Positions 1-14,400 of a DNA stretch of 64,000 nt are shown piece after piece (the stretch's first letter is position 1; each line of letters starts with the position of its first letter). The notes under the pieces were generated by a model, which saw only the letters and a list, made by a program, of their open reading frames with translations, was not told the origin of the DNA and made no database searches. The DNA is from Ulota crispa (Eukaryota > Streptophyta > Bryopsida > Orthotrichales > Orthotrichaceae). A program made the position numbers and the translations under genes. Where the stretch lies: the NCBI GenBank assembly GCA_963920765.1, contig OY987242.1:6288789-6352788 (forward strand), written 5' to 3'.

Positions 1-3000
1 ATTTTTTATTTTTACAAAATATGTTTTCTTTCATCTTGGGTAGCCCGCAAAAAAAGGCAAGAGTCAAAAAATGATCAATTGGACGTTTAGGGGTTAAAAA
101 TACAATATCACCTAGGTTTTTCATGCAACATTCTTATGTCTTTACTCAATCCATTAATCTACTATACTGAGAAAACTTAAGTTTGGTTATAAGTTTGGAT
201 AGATAGTGATAAAGTTTGATGACCAAATCTTGTGTTTGGTACAAAATGATTGGATGGCTATTTTTAGGTTATGTAACGTTGTTGTAACAAGATGATGTTG
301 AATTATCCATATGTCTGTTGATTGATTCTCAATTTCAAAGACCTCACATTTTCCTTTCCAAATTTTCAATGAATCAATCAACATTAGTAAATTTGGATTA
401 AAGCATGTATTCATTCAAACTTATACACCTTTATCTCAAAGGAATCAGTAATTTTTAGAGTTTGAAGGACGTTTGTCCATTTTAGTCACTACAATGACAA
501 CTTTAATTGGAGAATATCCTCTCACTTTTTGGCTTGCTTTTTAGCAAGAAATTATTATAACAAATATTTTCATCAATAGAAATTATTGTTTGTAACAAAA
601 TTGGGTGTCATTTAAGTTCTTACTCTATTAAATTATACAAGCATTAAAGGAGGATTTTCCCCTCTTAATACGGTTTTGTCCAACTTGATGCAAGTTCTCT
701 ATTTTGATTCCTTTTAATTGATTGTCAACGTTGATTTCTTTATTATTGACTTGCTCTTCGAAGTCTTAGAGTCCAACAATTGTAAAATTGTATTCTTCTT
801 GGATACTACCAAGGGAACTTCCATGCATGTGGGAGAATGTTTTGTAAGCATCACAAGGAAAACAAAATTCAATTGCATACATTGTTTATTTGATGTGTAC
901 TTATTCTGAGACACTTTTTTTTTATAAATGAGATCTCAGATTTAGAGATATTTTTACTAGTTTGAGACGTGTTTTTAGCAGATTGAAACTCAAATTTAAA
1001 GGATGAAATATTTCTCCAATCATTTTCCATTTATAAGTATATTAAATTTCATATAAAAATTACAAAAGATGAATGTAATTGTCAAAATTTTAAATGAATA
1101 TTCTTGTATTGGATGAATACACAATAATTTATTTGCAATCAACAAAAATAAAAAAACTCACAACCCTAATAAAGATCCAAAAGTCATACTAACTTCAAAA
1201 ATTGAAAACATACAACTAGGTGTTCTTATTCTTACTCCGGATGAGCACAAATAAAAATAATTCCTTAAAAATCTAATGAGGTTTCAAGCTCAACTTGGTG
1301 CCACATCTGGCTCCTTCTTTCTAATATTATCCTTCACTTATACTATCCTATATTATTATAGAAGAAATCATCAAAAGCCTTCTAAATTTATATGAAATGA
1401 TCAAATTATCTCTAGCTTTTTAAAATTTTCTAATATATATTTGATTGTAATATGTAACATCCACACTATCTTATGGCTATTGTGTTTTTATATTCTTTGA
1501 AACCAAACATTGTAACCTTTTAAAATCCATGCTATAAACAAATTTAGATAAGTTTTCTACATGTTGCTCTAAAATAGCTAAATTGACTACAAAAAACAAA
1601 ATCAATTTCTCTTGAGTTTTGATCCTATTTTTTTCTTGAGCATTTTTGTGCAAAAGCTTTGAGTATTAATACAATCAAATAGGCTTGTAGTGGTTTTTCA
1701 AACACAATTTGTCAAGCAAACGAGTGTCAATTGGAGAGAACTTGTGTTTAGGATGTTTGGTGCTAGCACGGACATTTTGGGAAATTCTTGTATACAAAGG
1801 GGTAGTTTGTAGGGGTATTTGGGTAATTTTCCATTGTTAATTATAATGTGAAAATGGTGACTTATAGCACTCATTTCCTAAGAAGAGTGCTAAATGTTCT
1901 AACTTTTTTCCACTACCAAAATCCTTGATTTGATCTAGTACATTAGCGTCATAAGTATGAGTAACCACTTTTTACAAAATTGGAGAAGAAGAAAAAAGTG
2001 TACGAATGCTAAAACAAACCTTGCCACTTGACCATGCTTTGAGAAGTTCAATAATCTCTATTACAAAGCATAAGGTGTCAAGCATTGAATGTATGTCAGT
2101 CACTCAAAATTTGAAATTAAAAAGGGAGGAGGGAGAAGAAGAGGAGAAAAATCAGTAGAAACTCAAATTCTATATTAACACCATAAATTCTAAATTCTCT
2201 ATTATAGTTTGCTTGGAAGCGCAGTAAATTTTTAATATCATAAAAATAATGAAAATTTTAAAATCATTTTAGAGAAAGGAAAAGTCTCTCAAAAAGCCAC
2301 CAAAATTAAGAGAGACAAGGTGACAACACGTGCAAGTCACATTTGTATTACTCCAAGTGCGATGTGAAAAGTGGTCTAAAACTGAGTAGTATTGAAATTC
2401 ATGGCATGTGCAAAACAATAGATTACCGCTGATTTTCTTGAAATGGGTCTGATCTATCTTAAGCCGTTTGAACATAAAAAGAAGAAAATTAGCAAACATT
2501 CTATCAAATATTAAATTTTCACAAAAATATAATTTTTATTTGTGTTGCAACAATTTTTGTTACATTAGCGTGCATTGTTGGGATTTGGGAGGGGAGTTAT
2601 ACCAAAAAATTGTCAGCATTAGTTGAACAAAAAGAAATGATGGGATCCAAAAAAACACCTAAATGGCTACCGAAGATTTAAATGGTCAAGTTTAATAGAT
2701 ATTGTCAAAGGGGTACGATGGTCGTCCTCCCAAATAAATTTGTTCTTTGGACAAGCCACGGGGCATTAAGTCTCAACAATATTAGCATCTGTAGGTAGCC
2801 TAGCAATTCTGAGCATTCAATTGTGAATATAAATTCCATGTATTCTTTTGAAATTTGGTTAGAAATTATGTGTAAGGAGTACCGTTTCTTGAAACATTAT
2901 TCTTTAAAGTTGTTTGAACAAAATGACAAGAAGTCATTATGATATATGTGAGTTCTTTTTCAAATTGGGGGCTAAATGAGCAAAGGAATTTACACTAGGC

Positions 3001-6000
3001 TTAAAAAAATCAAAATATGAAAGTCGGACCTTGTTTCTAAATCTGCGTGCTAATTCCGGTGTGTAGGTGACACAATTTTGACCATTGCAATTTGCATTTC
3101 ATAAGAAAATTTCTTGAAAGATATGACATGTCAAATGATGTCATAATTGCTTGGTTTTTGGATATAAGCTTTTGTGAAGTAAATACGGAATATTAGAAGT
3201 TTGGCATTGTAAGCCATTTGTTGACAAACCTCCATATAGATTTTATTTTTCACTATATATTCCATATTTTCAAAGACTTTGAGTTTTTTTGAGGCAACGA
3301 GCTAACTTGTTTTGCACCTTAAAACTTAATATATATAAGCCATAAAGCCAGTTCTAAGTGTAGTACTGAATTCCGTCTCTAGTTTATCTGTTCTAAATTT
3401 GGCGTGATAAAAAGAACACTTCTCAAAACTTTCAACCTTATGATCTTACAAACCACAAAAAAAATCATGCTAATTTTTTAATGTAGACAAATAAATCCAA
3501 GATCTCACTATTATATTTCAAAAATAGTTCTTCAATTTTGTTCCACGTCCCAATTTCAACAAGTGCCCTCTTTGGATCAATTCCATATCATGAGTACACA
3601 AAACGTTCACGGGAATGAATGAGGAGAATTGCTTTTCAAAGGGCAAGTGCACTGTATTTATTGGACGACCTCTCATTACAAAGACTTTCTACCTTTTTGT
3701 AAACTGATTCGGCATTCAACAAGTAAAACATTTCATGACACGAATTTGCCCCTTTTGAAAAAAGTTCCTAGTTTCTGTTTATTAAATACACATAGCAAAT
3801 TTCTGACAGAAAAAATATATCAATTCATGTTTTGTTCTCCTGTTTACAGTCAATCTCATTAATCCTGTTTTCTATTGAGCCTAGAACGTGCATTTTTTAC
3901 AAGGAAAGTCTTTCAACAAAGAAACGGGGGAAGAAAAGTTGCAAAAAAAGAGAGTTATCAATGAATAGTTTAGAAAAAGGGAAGGATATGAAGGACACTA
4001 AGTGGTATTTGTGCATAACATATAGGCTTTGATTACATGTACGTGGTATCAAAACAACATAAAATAGGTAACACTGTGTTTTTTGTCATTAATTTTCATG
4101 TCTTTATTTTCTATTTAAAAAATTAGCTTCTCAAATCTTTTTGCCAATTTTACCACTTCTTTTTTTGACAATCCCATTATGCACTTGTTCCTTAATCCCT
4201 AAATGCCCAAGGGTTTTTTTCTTGTTTTTGAAAGGCGTTTTGAAATTTTTGAATTGTTTTTATAAGATAATTATCAAACATCAAAACAAAATTGTAAATG
4301 TGGAATCTTGAACTTCGAGGCTTCTAGATGGAGCTATCCAAAAAATCCAAAATTCCGACATGAATTTTAAGGTATTTGTGATAGAATGTGGATGAGTATA
4401 GAATTTTTTACTTTTTTTGGAATTGCCTAAAACTTCTAATGCAAGTTGGCAACTTTTGGATACAAAATTGGGAAAAAACCACTTAGAATGCTTTGGTGTT
4501 TATTGTTGTTACTTGCAAACTAATGGCCCCCTTCCAAATCCATGACCACAATTTCACAAATGAGCATGCAACACAATTGTCAATGCTCAACCTCCTAATA
4601 CAAGAATTTTCTTATCTTTAGTTATTAACCAAAAATCATTACGAAAGAAAGGAAATTCAATGGTGAATGAATTCTAATTTTTACAAAAAAGACATTCCAA
4701 GTGAAAATAGTCCAAAAGCACTTTTAGGTTTTGTTAAATGATAGAATTACAATAAAAGGGCCCTTGCTGCCCAAGGGAGTGCCTAAGGGAAAACTTCACT
4801 TTTTTCTCAACTTGATGCTTGTCTTTTCAACGTGCCAACTTGTCATAGGCTATGTGACACTATGCATGACACTATTCACAACACTTCATGACACAAAAGG
4901 TATACTTGCAATTTAGCTTCCACCAAAAAAAAATGGAATAAAGTATGGAAGAATTCAAAATTGAGCGTTGAAGCCAACTTCAACCATCAACTTCTCCAAA
5001 AAAAATCCCTTGAAACAATCAAACTTGTGCCCTCAACGAGGTTTCAAAGTGTCTTGAAATTTTTTAAACACCAACATGTGGTGCCTTGGACATTTTGGGG
5101 TTAAAATGCTATGTTATTTTCAAGTATGTCAATTTAGTCATCTTAGAAAGTAGATTGTTTAATAATAAAAAATACATTTCTTTCTAACTAACTATTTTTT
5201 GTTTTAAAAGAACTTTATTTTGTCTGAACTAAATTTCATTTTTCCTTTGTAAAGTTTAACGTCTTCTCAAATTTCCAAGAAGATGTTCCAAATAAACTTG
5301 CGTTTTAGCCTCACAAAAATCAAAATCTTGTTTAAGATAGTTCTAAGCAACATTGTATTGGGGTTCTCAATAACATCTTTCTTAATGGTTGGTACAAGTA
5401 GCAATCATGCTACTTATGCAAAATATGTTTGTAAAAACTCATTAAAACCATGTTTGTTTTTTAATGATATAAATTTGTTCAAAACCTTGATCAACATCAA
5501 TATTACTTTTATGGTTGTTGAACTATCTAAACTTGTTACCAGAAAGAACATAAGCTTCTTTTATACAAATAGACACATTGTAGGGCCAAACTAGTTGGCT
5601 TTTAGCATCCTACTTAGGATGAAATGCAATTGAAATTTGAAAAAACATGTGAAAGCAAGATTGTTGAATTATGGATACAATATAATTTGTGATGTTTATC
5701 AAGACCAATGTAGCTTAATTCCATATTTCAAGTGTTATATTACCAACTGCCAAAGCCTGTCAAATATGTAATATTAGCTGCCAAAAACCTCAATTGGAAC
5801 TTAGATTAGAGTCCAAAAAAAGAAGGGGAAGAGTTTTAATTTGCTAAGCCGCTTTTCAACCATCAAAGTTGATGCCACTTTTGTCCATGAAATTTATCAA
5901 ACGAAGTCTTTTAGTAAGAGAGGCAAAACCAAAGAAATTAGGAAAATTTTATGCTCAATTATTTAAAAAATATCAAATATATAGTAGAGCTCTGTTGTTT

Positions 6001-8300
6001 GTCATTTTTTTTAACAATAAGTCAAGTATGATAAATACCATTTTTTCCTAGCATGCAAATTTATGTCAACAAGAAGAATTTCAAAATTTATGTTTTTTTT
6101 AATTTTAATTTAAAATTGTGAGATCAACATAGGCATCAAAGGATAATCCTAAAGCGGCAAGTTAAATTCTATAGAAATATCCACTCCATTACCAATCAAA
6201 GTATAGTGTTCATGTCATTACTAGCCATTACCATTAATCTAGCCCAAGTATATTCGAGGTAGGGTAGGACAATCGTCAAGATTGTAAAGTTGGGGTGCAT
6301 TATTTAGAATATGCCATTTCATCAAAGAATACTCAACAATAATTGCATATGTTCAGCGAGTAACTATTGGCATAAATTCACGAGCATCTGTCTTATAATT
6401 ATTAACATAAGGTATTCAAATGTTAAATTTTTAAGGGAATGTGTAGGATCTTGTGTGGGGTATACATATGTGTTATTAAAAAATTGAATGTCATTAATAG
6501 TCAATAATGCAAATTTCATATAAATCATATTAAATATCATAAAAATTTATAGGAAACCTCATTGATACTCTTATTTATGAAAAAATGGTCATAGAAAACT
6601 TTGTTGACATTTTGATTAACAATACATGTCATTACACTCACATTCCATAAAAAATTCATAGGAAACCAATTTGTGTATGAACAACTTGACCTTTTACTTA
6701 TTAAATAATGAAAGTGTTAATAATACCCGTGTAAAACCCATCAAACATCATTCAAAATCACCTTTATATACAACAAAAAAACAAATGATTATAAACTACT
6801 CTACTTTAGACTATATGTTCTATACCGTGGTTATAGATGAATCAAATATGCATTGTAGGTGAGTATGTATTGTAGGTTTTGCATGCATTGTAGTAGGCAT
6901 CCACTTAAAAGGAGTGTTTCAAAACGTAAACATGAAATTAAAAATGATTTACATTATTTATATACAAGGAAATTGCAAGGTACCATGTAGCTTCAAAGAT
7001 CATTGAAAGTATGACACCAAAGTCATTTTTAGTGTCTTTAGTGTGGCCTCAAGAGTGTGGCTTCTTGTGAGAGGATTCACACAATAATGTTCACATCATA
7101 TGATGTGTAATTAGTAGATAGTATAGAGTCACACAAGTTGAAAAAAATGTTCAAATGAGCTGTGCTTGTGTTTGAAAAGGGTACACTAGCTGACTAGCCC
7201 CTAAATGCATGAGGCTTTTTTTGAGCTTCTAAGAATTTATGTGGCTTGAGCAAAAAGCCAATATTTTAATAAGTTGTCTCAAGTATTTTTAAATTTCAAC
7301 TGTATAAACTCAAACTTGATATGTTGGAGGTTACATAGGAAAAGAAAACACAACATTTTCACTTATGGATTGAAAGACTATAATGCTTGATCATGAGGGT
7401 TTTGAAATTGCAAAATATGACTTGTAGTCTTTCAATCCTCTTTTCACATGTTGGATTTAAAAAGTTGGTCACCTAAAAAATATAAGGTTAAAGAAACACA
7501 ACATATGTTACTCTCTAGTCACTTTATGGCTTTTCAAAATTTATTCAAAATTTGTTTAAAATGAACGTAATAGTGTAAATTTTTCTTCAAGATCTAGTGT
7601 ATTTGAGGCTCATTTCCAAGAGCTCTCAACACCACGGAACGCCACAATCCTTGTACAAAATTTTGAATAGAAAAAACATAATCAATCATTTTCAAAATAA
7701 AAAATTTATGCTAAAACTAAACTTCACAAAGAAGATTGCAAAAACATAAACTACTAAAAATAGCAATTTAGTTATATTTGATGAACTTCAAAGTATTATC
7801 GACACCAAAATTTGGTGCCACAAGCATTTAGTGGCTAGACTCCATACCCTACGAACCATGGTAGGGTCAAACATAAGCAATAGTTCAGAGGAAATAAAAT
7901 TAAAATAAATCTAAAAAAAGAGGAGGGAAAGAACAGAAACTCGCACAAACCGTGAATATGAGCTCACCTGGAAAACAAGCAGGAAAGGGAGTAACTTACT
8001 ACTGTGGAATTAGAAAGCAAGGCAAACACAAAAGAGGGAGGGAGGGGGAGCGAGGGCGACCATTGCAGTGGGGGGTGAGGATGCAACAGCGAAGGGTCAG
8101 CACCAGCAGGGGGGGAGGGGCTTAAGCTTCAAGGGCGACCAAACCGTTAAATATACCGGAATAGCGAATAGAGAATAGAGGCCCGGAATTAATGCCTGGC
8201 AGTCATTCTTATCCGCAGGGGTGCAAATGCCAATTTAAAAAGACGGGGAAAAGAAAGAGCAAAAGAAAGAGCAGTGAGTGATTCAGGCCGGGGCGGACAC
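1..8300. other. AT-rich intergenic DNA, no recognisable gene
   Basis: This stretch is strongly AT-rich with many stops in all frames. The open frames of 60-100 codons here (for example at 5283-5594) have low-complexity composition, no recognisable domain and no splice-joined continuation. One transposon end is visible at about 81-97: the TTAA-bounded CCCCTAAACG-type terminus, read on the minus strand, whose partner would lie before base 1. A similar terminus without a partner is at 4192-4212. Nothing else could be assigned. Confidence 0.7.
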
Positions 8301-8449
8301 CGGACTTCGGCTCCATCGCTAAGCCGAATCCGCGCTTAACTTAATTAATCAGCGTTGTTTAAGCTTAGTCAAATCGAGATTTACTTACTAGGGGCCCGTC
8401 TTTATCGCTTGGCTCGGGCCGTGCCGCGGCCCAGCGCTAGGCCCGCCCC

Positions 8450-8456
8450 TATAAAG
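8450..8456 (+). promoter_or_regulatory. TATA box of the invertase gene
   Basis: A TATAAAG motif stands in an abrupt GC-rich island after 8 kb of AT-rich DNA. The surrounding bases are a C-rich left flank and a G-rich right flank. Transcription would start about 25-35 bases downstream, near 8480. The assignment rests on motif, position and the change in base composition. The start site was not observed. Confidence 0.6.
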
Positions 8457-8479
8457 GCGGGGGATGCTACACCCTCGAC

Positions 8480-10016
8480 TCCTTCTTTCGTTTCCGCTTC
8501 CGATCCGTCACGGACTGCGTTGCGTCTGCCTCTGCAACAGCCCTCGCGCGGCTGCAGTGCATTTCTCGCTCGTAGTCAGCTTAGTTCGGTGCAGCGGAGC
8601 GTGTTTCGTTGCTGCTGTGGTTGGACGGACGGACCCGGAGCAACACGCCTTTGCCGCTTTCCGTGTGCTGTGCCGTGCTGTGCTGCGGTCGGGAGGGTAG
8701 AACGGAAGCGGCTAAGGGGAAAAAGCAAGCAAGCAAGCAAGCAGCCTGTACGGGGTTAGTGCTAGGGACGGACGGGTGGCCCTTGTGGTTTGGTAGCAAG
8801 TTGCGTTGCGTTGCGGCAATTTTGAGGTCGATCTGCGTGAGGGAGGGGGATCGGCGTACGAGGTGGTCACCGGAGTGCAGTGGAGTGGAGTGGTGCCTGG
8901 TTCTCTTATTTAATTGCTGGCCTCGTCGTGGAAAGTGCAAGGTCGGTTGAGTTCCGCGCCGGTCTGCGTTTTGCTCTGCTGATTCGTGGATTGACGACGA
9001 GTGCAACTGTTGTTCTCCCTAAAGCCGATCGATATTCCGGGAGCGGAGTGAGTGCTGCCGGTTTGAGCTCTCTCATTGCCTGTCTGCTTATCTTCCCCCA
9101 CGGCTTGTTCTTTTTCTCTTCCCTGTCTTCTCCTTTGAATATATTGTGGTATTAAAGTGACGAGGGAAGGTATTAAGTGGATAGTAGTAGCGAGCAGTTG
9201 TCCCTGCACGGGGCGAGGGAGAGGCCTTGTGGTCTGAGAAGTTTCGTTCGTCGCGGGAATTTCGAGTAACATCTTAGCGAGGGAGTGGAATTGGACGGCG
9301 AGGTTGTCAGTGTAGTGGTGCTGTTTGAAATTGCTGGCCTCGTGGAGTGTTGAAGGTCTTCGGTCTTCGGAGTTTTTGAACAGATCTGTGGATAAAGGAG
9401 TGGAACTATCGGACTCTGTCTGTCGATCGATCTGCTGGAGCAGAGTGCTGCCGATTTGAGATCTCATTGCAACCTGCTTCTCTTCTCTACGGCTTGTTTT
9501 TTTTCTATTTGCTCCTGCCTTTGCGTTAAGAGTATCTCTCTGCGGTTCCTTGTTATGATCGAGTTTGCGACTTAAGCCTAAAATTTCTGAGCGCTGTCTT
9601 AGGTCCTCCTCGAATGTGCACTCTGGAAGGAGAGTTTGATACGTCCAGTCTCATCACAGCGGGAAGCAGAGAATTGGTGCTTCCCTGACAGGGGCAGGGT
9701 CTCAACAACCTTGATGTGGTCAGAGCTTGCACTTATTTTGAGACTCCGAGAGGGCAATAGTACTGAAGAAACTGGTTAGAATAGCCGGCTTCTGGACACC
9801 GACCGCAGTGTGGATTAGAGCCCTTCCAACGACATAACCCTGGTTCGTTCGGCCACAGTAAGCCACAACCCTCGTGAAGCCTTCAAATAGTTTACACTAT
9901 TACTGCATTAAAGCACTACAGTCCTACATTGCTGTATCTATAGAGCAATAGCATACCTGGTTAAGAATTCCAAGGCAGCCCTTAAATTTTCATAACAGAC
10001 GATTAGTTCAAACCTA
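8480..10016 (+). promoter_or_regulatory. Long 5' leader of the invertase gene, with internal duplication and upstream AUGs
   Basis: This GC-richer stretch lies between the TATA box and the invertase start codon. It contains many upstream AUGs and short frames, a (GCAA)n tract at about 8724-8742, and two diverged copies of a block of about 350-400 bases (see the repeat entry). It probably holds a leader intron, but no border could be fixed with confidence. A long leader with upstream AUGs may reduce or regulate translation; that is inference. The open frames on both strands here (up to 185 codons) show no known domain. Confidence 0.5.
8745..9540 (+). repeat. Diverged tandem duplication in the invertase leader
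   Basis: Two blocks share an ordered series of matching words. Unit 1 is about 8745-9140 and unit 2 about 9203-9540. Matching anchors include CCTTGTGG (8781 and 9225), ATTGCTGGCCTCGT (8913 and 9330), AGTGCTGCCG/AGTGCTGCCGA (9051 and 9444) and ACGGCTTGTT (9100 and 9489). The offset shrinks from about 444 to about 389, so the copies have accumulated deletions. It is an old duplication inside transcribed leader DNA. Confidence 0.7.
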
Positions 10017-13000
10017 ATGCCATTCGACATGTATAGCTTTTCAAGACCGCTTACGCTTGAGACCAACTCGGAGGCACTCAAGAAGACCAACTCCAATTAC
10101 ATTTCGGACGATAACGGAAGTATTGATTTTGCCAAGCTAATGGAAGAGAACAGCAATAATGATTTTCCGAGGCTACGGCCGCGTCAGATTGAGACTCGGC
10201 ACTCTCTCGATGAGAGGTCTCTTAATGACATCATTTCTTCGGGGCTGTCCTCACCGCGCCCTCCCCGTCAGTTGGAGACCGTGAAGAGTTCCGAGTGCTT
10301 GGAAGCGCTGCTTTCTCCCAGCATTCGCTCTTCGGCCGGAACCCCTCGTGAGCATCATGCCTTTGAGCCTCATCCAATGATTGCGGACGCATGGGACAGG
10401 TTAAGGATGTCGATGGTGTTTTTCCGCACCAAGCCAGTGGGAACCATTGCTGCTTTGGATCCAACAGAAGATTCCCTGAATTACAATCAGGTTCGCTTGC
10501 CGTTACCATTTCCATTCTGTTTCATGTTTTTTGGTTTTTCTTCGATTTCTAAAAATTTCGTCGAGGCCTGTTCTGTTGCTGATCGCTATGATCATGTCCG
10601 TAGCATCTTCACAGTACCTGGAAATATTTTCGTTAGTTAAGCACCCGATCATGTTTTACCATGTGCGTGGAAATCTAATTTGGCTCTGCTCGAGTGTAGT
10701 ACATTTTGGCCATACAGTAGGGTCTCAATTCAGAGAATATTGTGGTTCATTATCTGAAATCAAATAGAGGAAGGCCTTCATTGGTCCTAATTATGGCATT
10801 TTGGCATTCAATTTAGTGACTTTTTAATGTCTGGTCCAGAGAAAGTATTGAAGTAGGGTCAAACTATGCGCTCGTATGTTTTGACAATTGGTATCCGCGG
10901 CTATGCCGGCTATGCACTACGTATATTTTGTGAATTTATTCGCACTGTATGCCGGTCATCATGTTTCTATATCCTCTCTAAAACCTGACATGTCAACTTG
11001 CTGCAGGTATTTGTAAGGGACTTTGTACCCAGTGCTCTGGCGTTTCTCATGAATGGAGAGCCAGAAATAGTGAAGAATTTCTTGTTAAAGACTTTGCGGC
11101 TTCAATCCAGTGAGAAGCGTATTGATTGCTTTACTTTGGGCGAGGGTGTTATGCCTGCCAGTTTCAAGGTAATTTTTTTCTTTGTATCTGGTGTATTATT
11201 ATGAATTAGGACCAGCGGTGTTGTAAAATTTTCAGACGTTGAATCTTTTCAAGCAATAGGAGAGCTCCCTCGAGCTGACTATTACTTTGAGGCTCCTGAA
11301 CCTCAGATAGCTGACGCTGCCTACTCATGCTGTTGCTGGTCTATCATTTGCAGGTTTTACATGATCCTGTTCGCAATACAGATACGATGATAGCTGATTT
11401 CGGAGAGAGTGCGATTGGAAGAGTGGCCCCAGTAGATTCTGGATTCTGGTGGATAATACTGCTTCGTGCTTACACCAAATCCACTGGGGACCATACTCTC
11501 GCAGATATGGCAGATGTCCAAAGAGGAATGAGGCTAATTTTAACTTTGTGCCTTGCGGATGGATTTGATACTTTTCCAACCCTGTTGTGCGCGGATGGTT
11601 GCTGCATGGTGGATCGTAGGATGGTACGTGTATCTGCAATTCTAGTGACTACGTAGTTATGGATGGTAGCTACACTGCTTGGTCGACTATACAATTTACA
11701 TTTCACATTGTTTGAGTAGATTCTGAGTAAGCATTGTCTTCGGAAAGCCAAGTCATCTATCATCGTTTGAAGGTATGCTAATGATTATGCATGTGTGCAC
11801 TTCCTCATACATTCGTATTTATAATGCTTAGTAGACGGTGAATAGAATACTCATTTCTACTATGTCTGCAGGGAATTTATGGTTACCCGATTGAAATTCA
11901 GAGCCTGTTTTTCATGGCCTTGCGATCGGCCAAGAGCCTTATGAAGCCTGAAGGGGACGGAAAAGAGTTTTTAGAGAGGATCGACAAGCGGCTTCACGCA
12001 CTAAGCTTTCACATGCGGGAATATTTCTGGCTGGACCATAAGCAGCTCAATAACATTTATCGATTCAAGACTGAGGAGTATTCCCATACAGCTGTGAATA
12101 AGTTCAATGTTTTACCGGATTCAATCCCGGACTGGATTTTCGATTTCTTGCCATTGAAGGGTGGTTTCTTCATTGGAAATGTCAGTCCTGCTCGGATGGA
12201 CTTCCGTTGGTTCGCCATTGGCAATTTCATGGCTATCCTGTCCTCCCTCACAACGTCCGATCAAGCTTCGGCGATCATGGATTTACTTGAAGCGCGATGG
12301 CCAGAACTTGTGGGTGACATGCCTCTTAAGGTATCCTACCCTGCCATGGAAGGACATGAGTGGCGCCTTGTTACTGGATGTGACCCGAAGAACACTAGAT
12401 GGAGCTATCACAATGCTGGATCTTGGCCAGGTAAATCGAACTAGTGCCAGTTTTTGCTGTGATTAGGGATACGTTTTTCAACTGACTTACTAATTAGCTT
12501 CCCATTTCCATTCGAGAATTTGCGAAGCAATCTTCTGCCCGTGCCATTGAACATTCAATTATGAGTTGCGTTTCTTTCAATGGTAAAGATTAATATTGTT
12601 CAAGTTTGTCGATTCGAATTACTCTCAAGCACCGGTTTAGCTATATTTCCAGGGTTTGTCTTTGTACTTGCGATATTTGAGAACTCGCACGTTTGTTCAA
12701 GATTTGATCTGGACTTGAATGTTCCTATTTCGTTCTATGCCTTGAAGCTTGATAATGCAATGGAGAATGGTTATCTTATCGCTAGCATGATCTGTAAATT
12801 TCCTGAAATTATGGAATTTACGTACATGTTCCATTACGTTCTGCTAAATTTCTTGCTTTTCCTACTGGTTGCATGCAGTGATTCTGTGGATGCTGACAGC
12901 TGCATGTATCAAGGCGGGAAGGCCGCAAATTGCTAGACGAGCCATTGAGCAGGTGGAGACTAGATTATCGGCAGATGGGTGGCCGGAATACTATGATGGC

Positions 13001-13174
13001 AAGTTAGGCCGATATGTTGGGAAGCAAGCTCGCAGATTCCAAACTTGGTCTATTGCGGGTTATCTTGTCGCAAAGATGATGTTGGAAGATCCTTCGCACC
13101 TGGGAATGATAGGATTAGAGGAAGATAGAAAGATGAAGTATTCTCTCACCAGATCTGCATCATGGACAGCTTAA
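10017..13174 (+). CDS. CINV: Alkaline/neutral invertase, cytosolic type (GH100)
   Basis: It cleaves sucrose to glucose and fructose in the cytosol. Five exons join in frame: 10017-10490, 11007-11168, 11354-11623, 11872-12430 and 12879-13174, giving 586 residues, the usual size for this family. The N-terminal 100 residues are Ser-rich and poorly conserved with no clear transit peptide, which fits the cytosolic (beta) clade. The GH100 barrel follows, with [19 protein letters not shown] at exon 2, [17 protein letters not shown] (expected catalytic Asp) in exon 3, and [13 protein letters not shown] and [13 protein letters not shown] (expected catalytic Glu region) in exon 4. Exon 5 carries [20 protein letters not shown] and ends with a short Ser/Arg tail. 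The chosen ATG is the first in the exon 1 frame. The family is a bacterial-type glycosidase that plants probably acquired with the plastid ancestor (established view). No damage is seen. Confidence 0.95.
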
Positions 13175-14400
13175 GGAATGAGGACTCTCATTTGCTCATC
13201 TGTCTGTACAAGTATACCCTATCATAAAAAAAACCTTGAAGTTTGTGGCTGTCAGATCCGGGTGGGCGACCAGAAGCGAAGCTGGGAGACAATCTTCCGT
13301 CTCTTGAACGGAGGGAATCAGCTCGGTAGGTTCTCGATTTCTAATTTGATTTCTTGAACTTCCGGTGGAACCCGGTTCGGGAGGTAATAGTGAAGATACT
13401 TCAGAAGTTTGTACAACATTCCATGTGGACAACAGTCCCATATTCATGAGAGGAGGATAGCTCCTAAACCTATTCTTCAATCAGGAAAGTACAAGAAAGG
13501 TATAGGGAATGTGAAGGTAAAGCTCTGTTCTTTTCGATGGCGGGAAAGGTGTCTGGCAGACGGCGTCCGACGAAATGGCATGGAAACTTTGAGCTAATTA
13601 TCTGTAGAACCCTTGGTACATGGAGAAGTCGAGCTTTTTCTGAAGACGTGGAAATGCTGATTCAACCCACTGTAATACTCTGGTCGGTATCCCTTTTATG
13701 AATGAAGGCGGCTAGAAGCTGAAGGAGGGTTTGTACAATGCCGAAAAGGGATTGATGGCTAATGCGGACATAAGTTTAGAATGCAGAAGCAGGGTCTCAT
13801 AATGAAGAGGGCCATATTAGAGCTCTGCTACACCTAGATATAAGCTTGCTCTCTGTGGACAAGTTTAATTATTATTGCCTGTCAAAGGGAGGTCTTCTTT
13901 CAATGGTGTTACTGCATTGTACGTATTCTTGGCTGTTCGCTTTAATAGAATTTGCCATCTACTTTCTCCTCATTGGTGCTATTCCATTTCTCGAGTTAGT
14001 CTTTATTACATAATTTCCTTCACTATTGAACGAATCCCTGCGAATATGCTACTTCTATTATCTTTAAGATCCTTAATCCTTAGATTATCTCTTTGTTCAA
14101 TCTGCTAAATGTCGAACAGTGTATACTGTGCCCTGATCTGTCTGGTACAGATGCCTGCATTCCTCGTTCTTTGAGAGTTTCTTATAGAGTTATCGAGATT
14201 AATCTTTGTGCTGTAAAAACGTTGACATCAAATGTGAACTGTGTTTGATTCATTATGCAATTGTAAAGAGGGAGGCTCTAGGTGATCCAGGAGGCAACTA
14301 CGTTTCTATTCAGAGACTAGTGGCCATAGGCATTTTAGCTAAATCACGTTTGCAATACTTGCCAATAGAGACCAACAACTAATGTTAGAACATTTGAGTT
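13175..14400 (+). other. 3' flank of the invertase gene
   Basis: Base composition stays gene-like for about 800 bases after the stop codon and then turns AT-rich near 13870. It probably includes the 3' untranslated region. No further exon or domain was recognised on either strand. Confidence 0.4.

Noticed and set aside
5283..5594. 103-codon open frame in AT-rich DNA
   Set aside because: Composition is Phe/Ile/Asn/Lys-rich as expected by chance at this AT content. No domain, no neighbouring exon.
8355..9467. Several overlapping open frames of 91-185 codons on both strands
   Set aside because: They lie in a GC-rich leader where stops are rare, overlap in every frame and have no domain. Better explained as untranslated leader.
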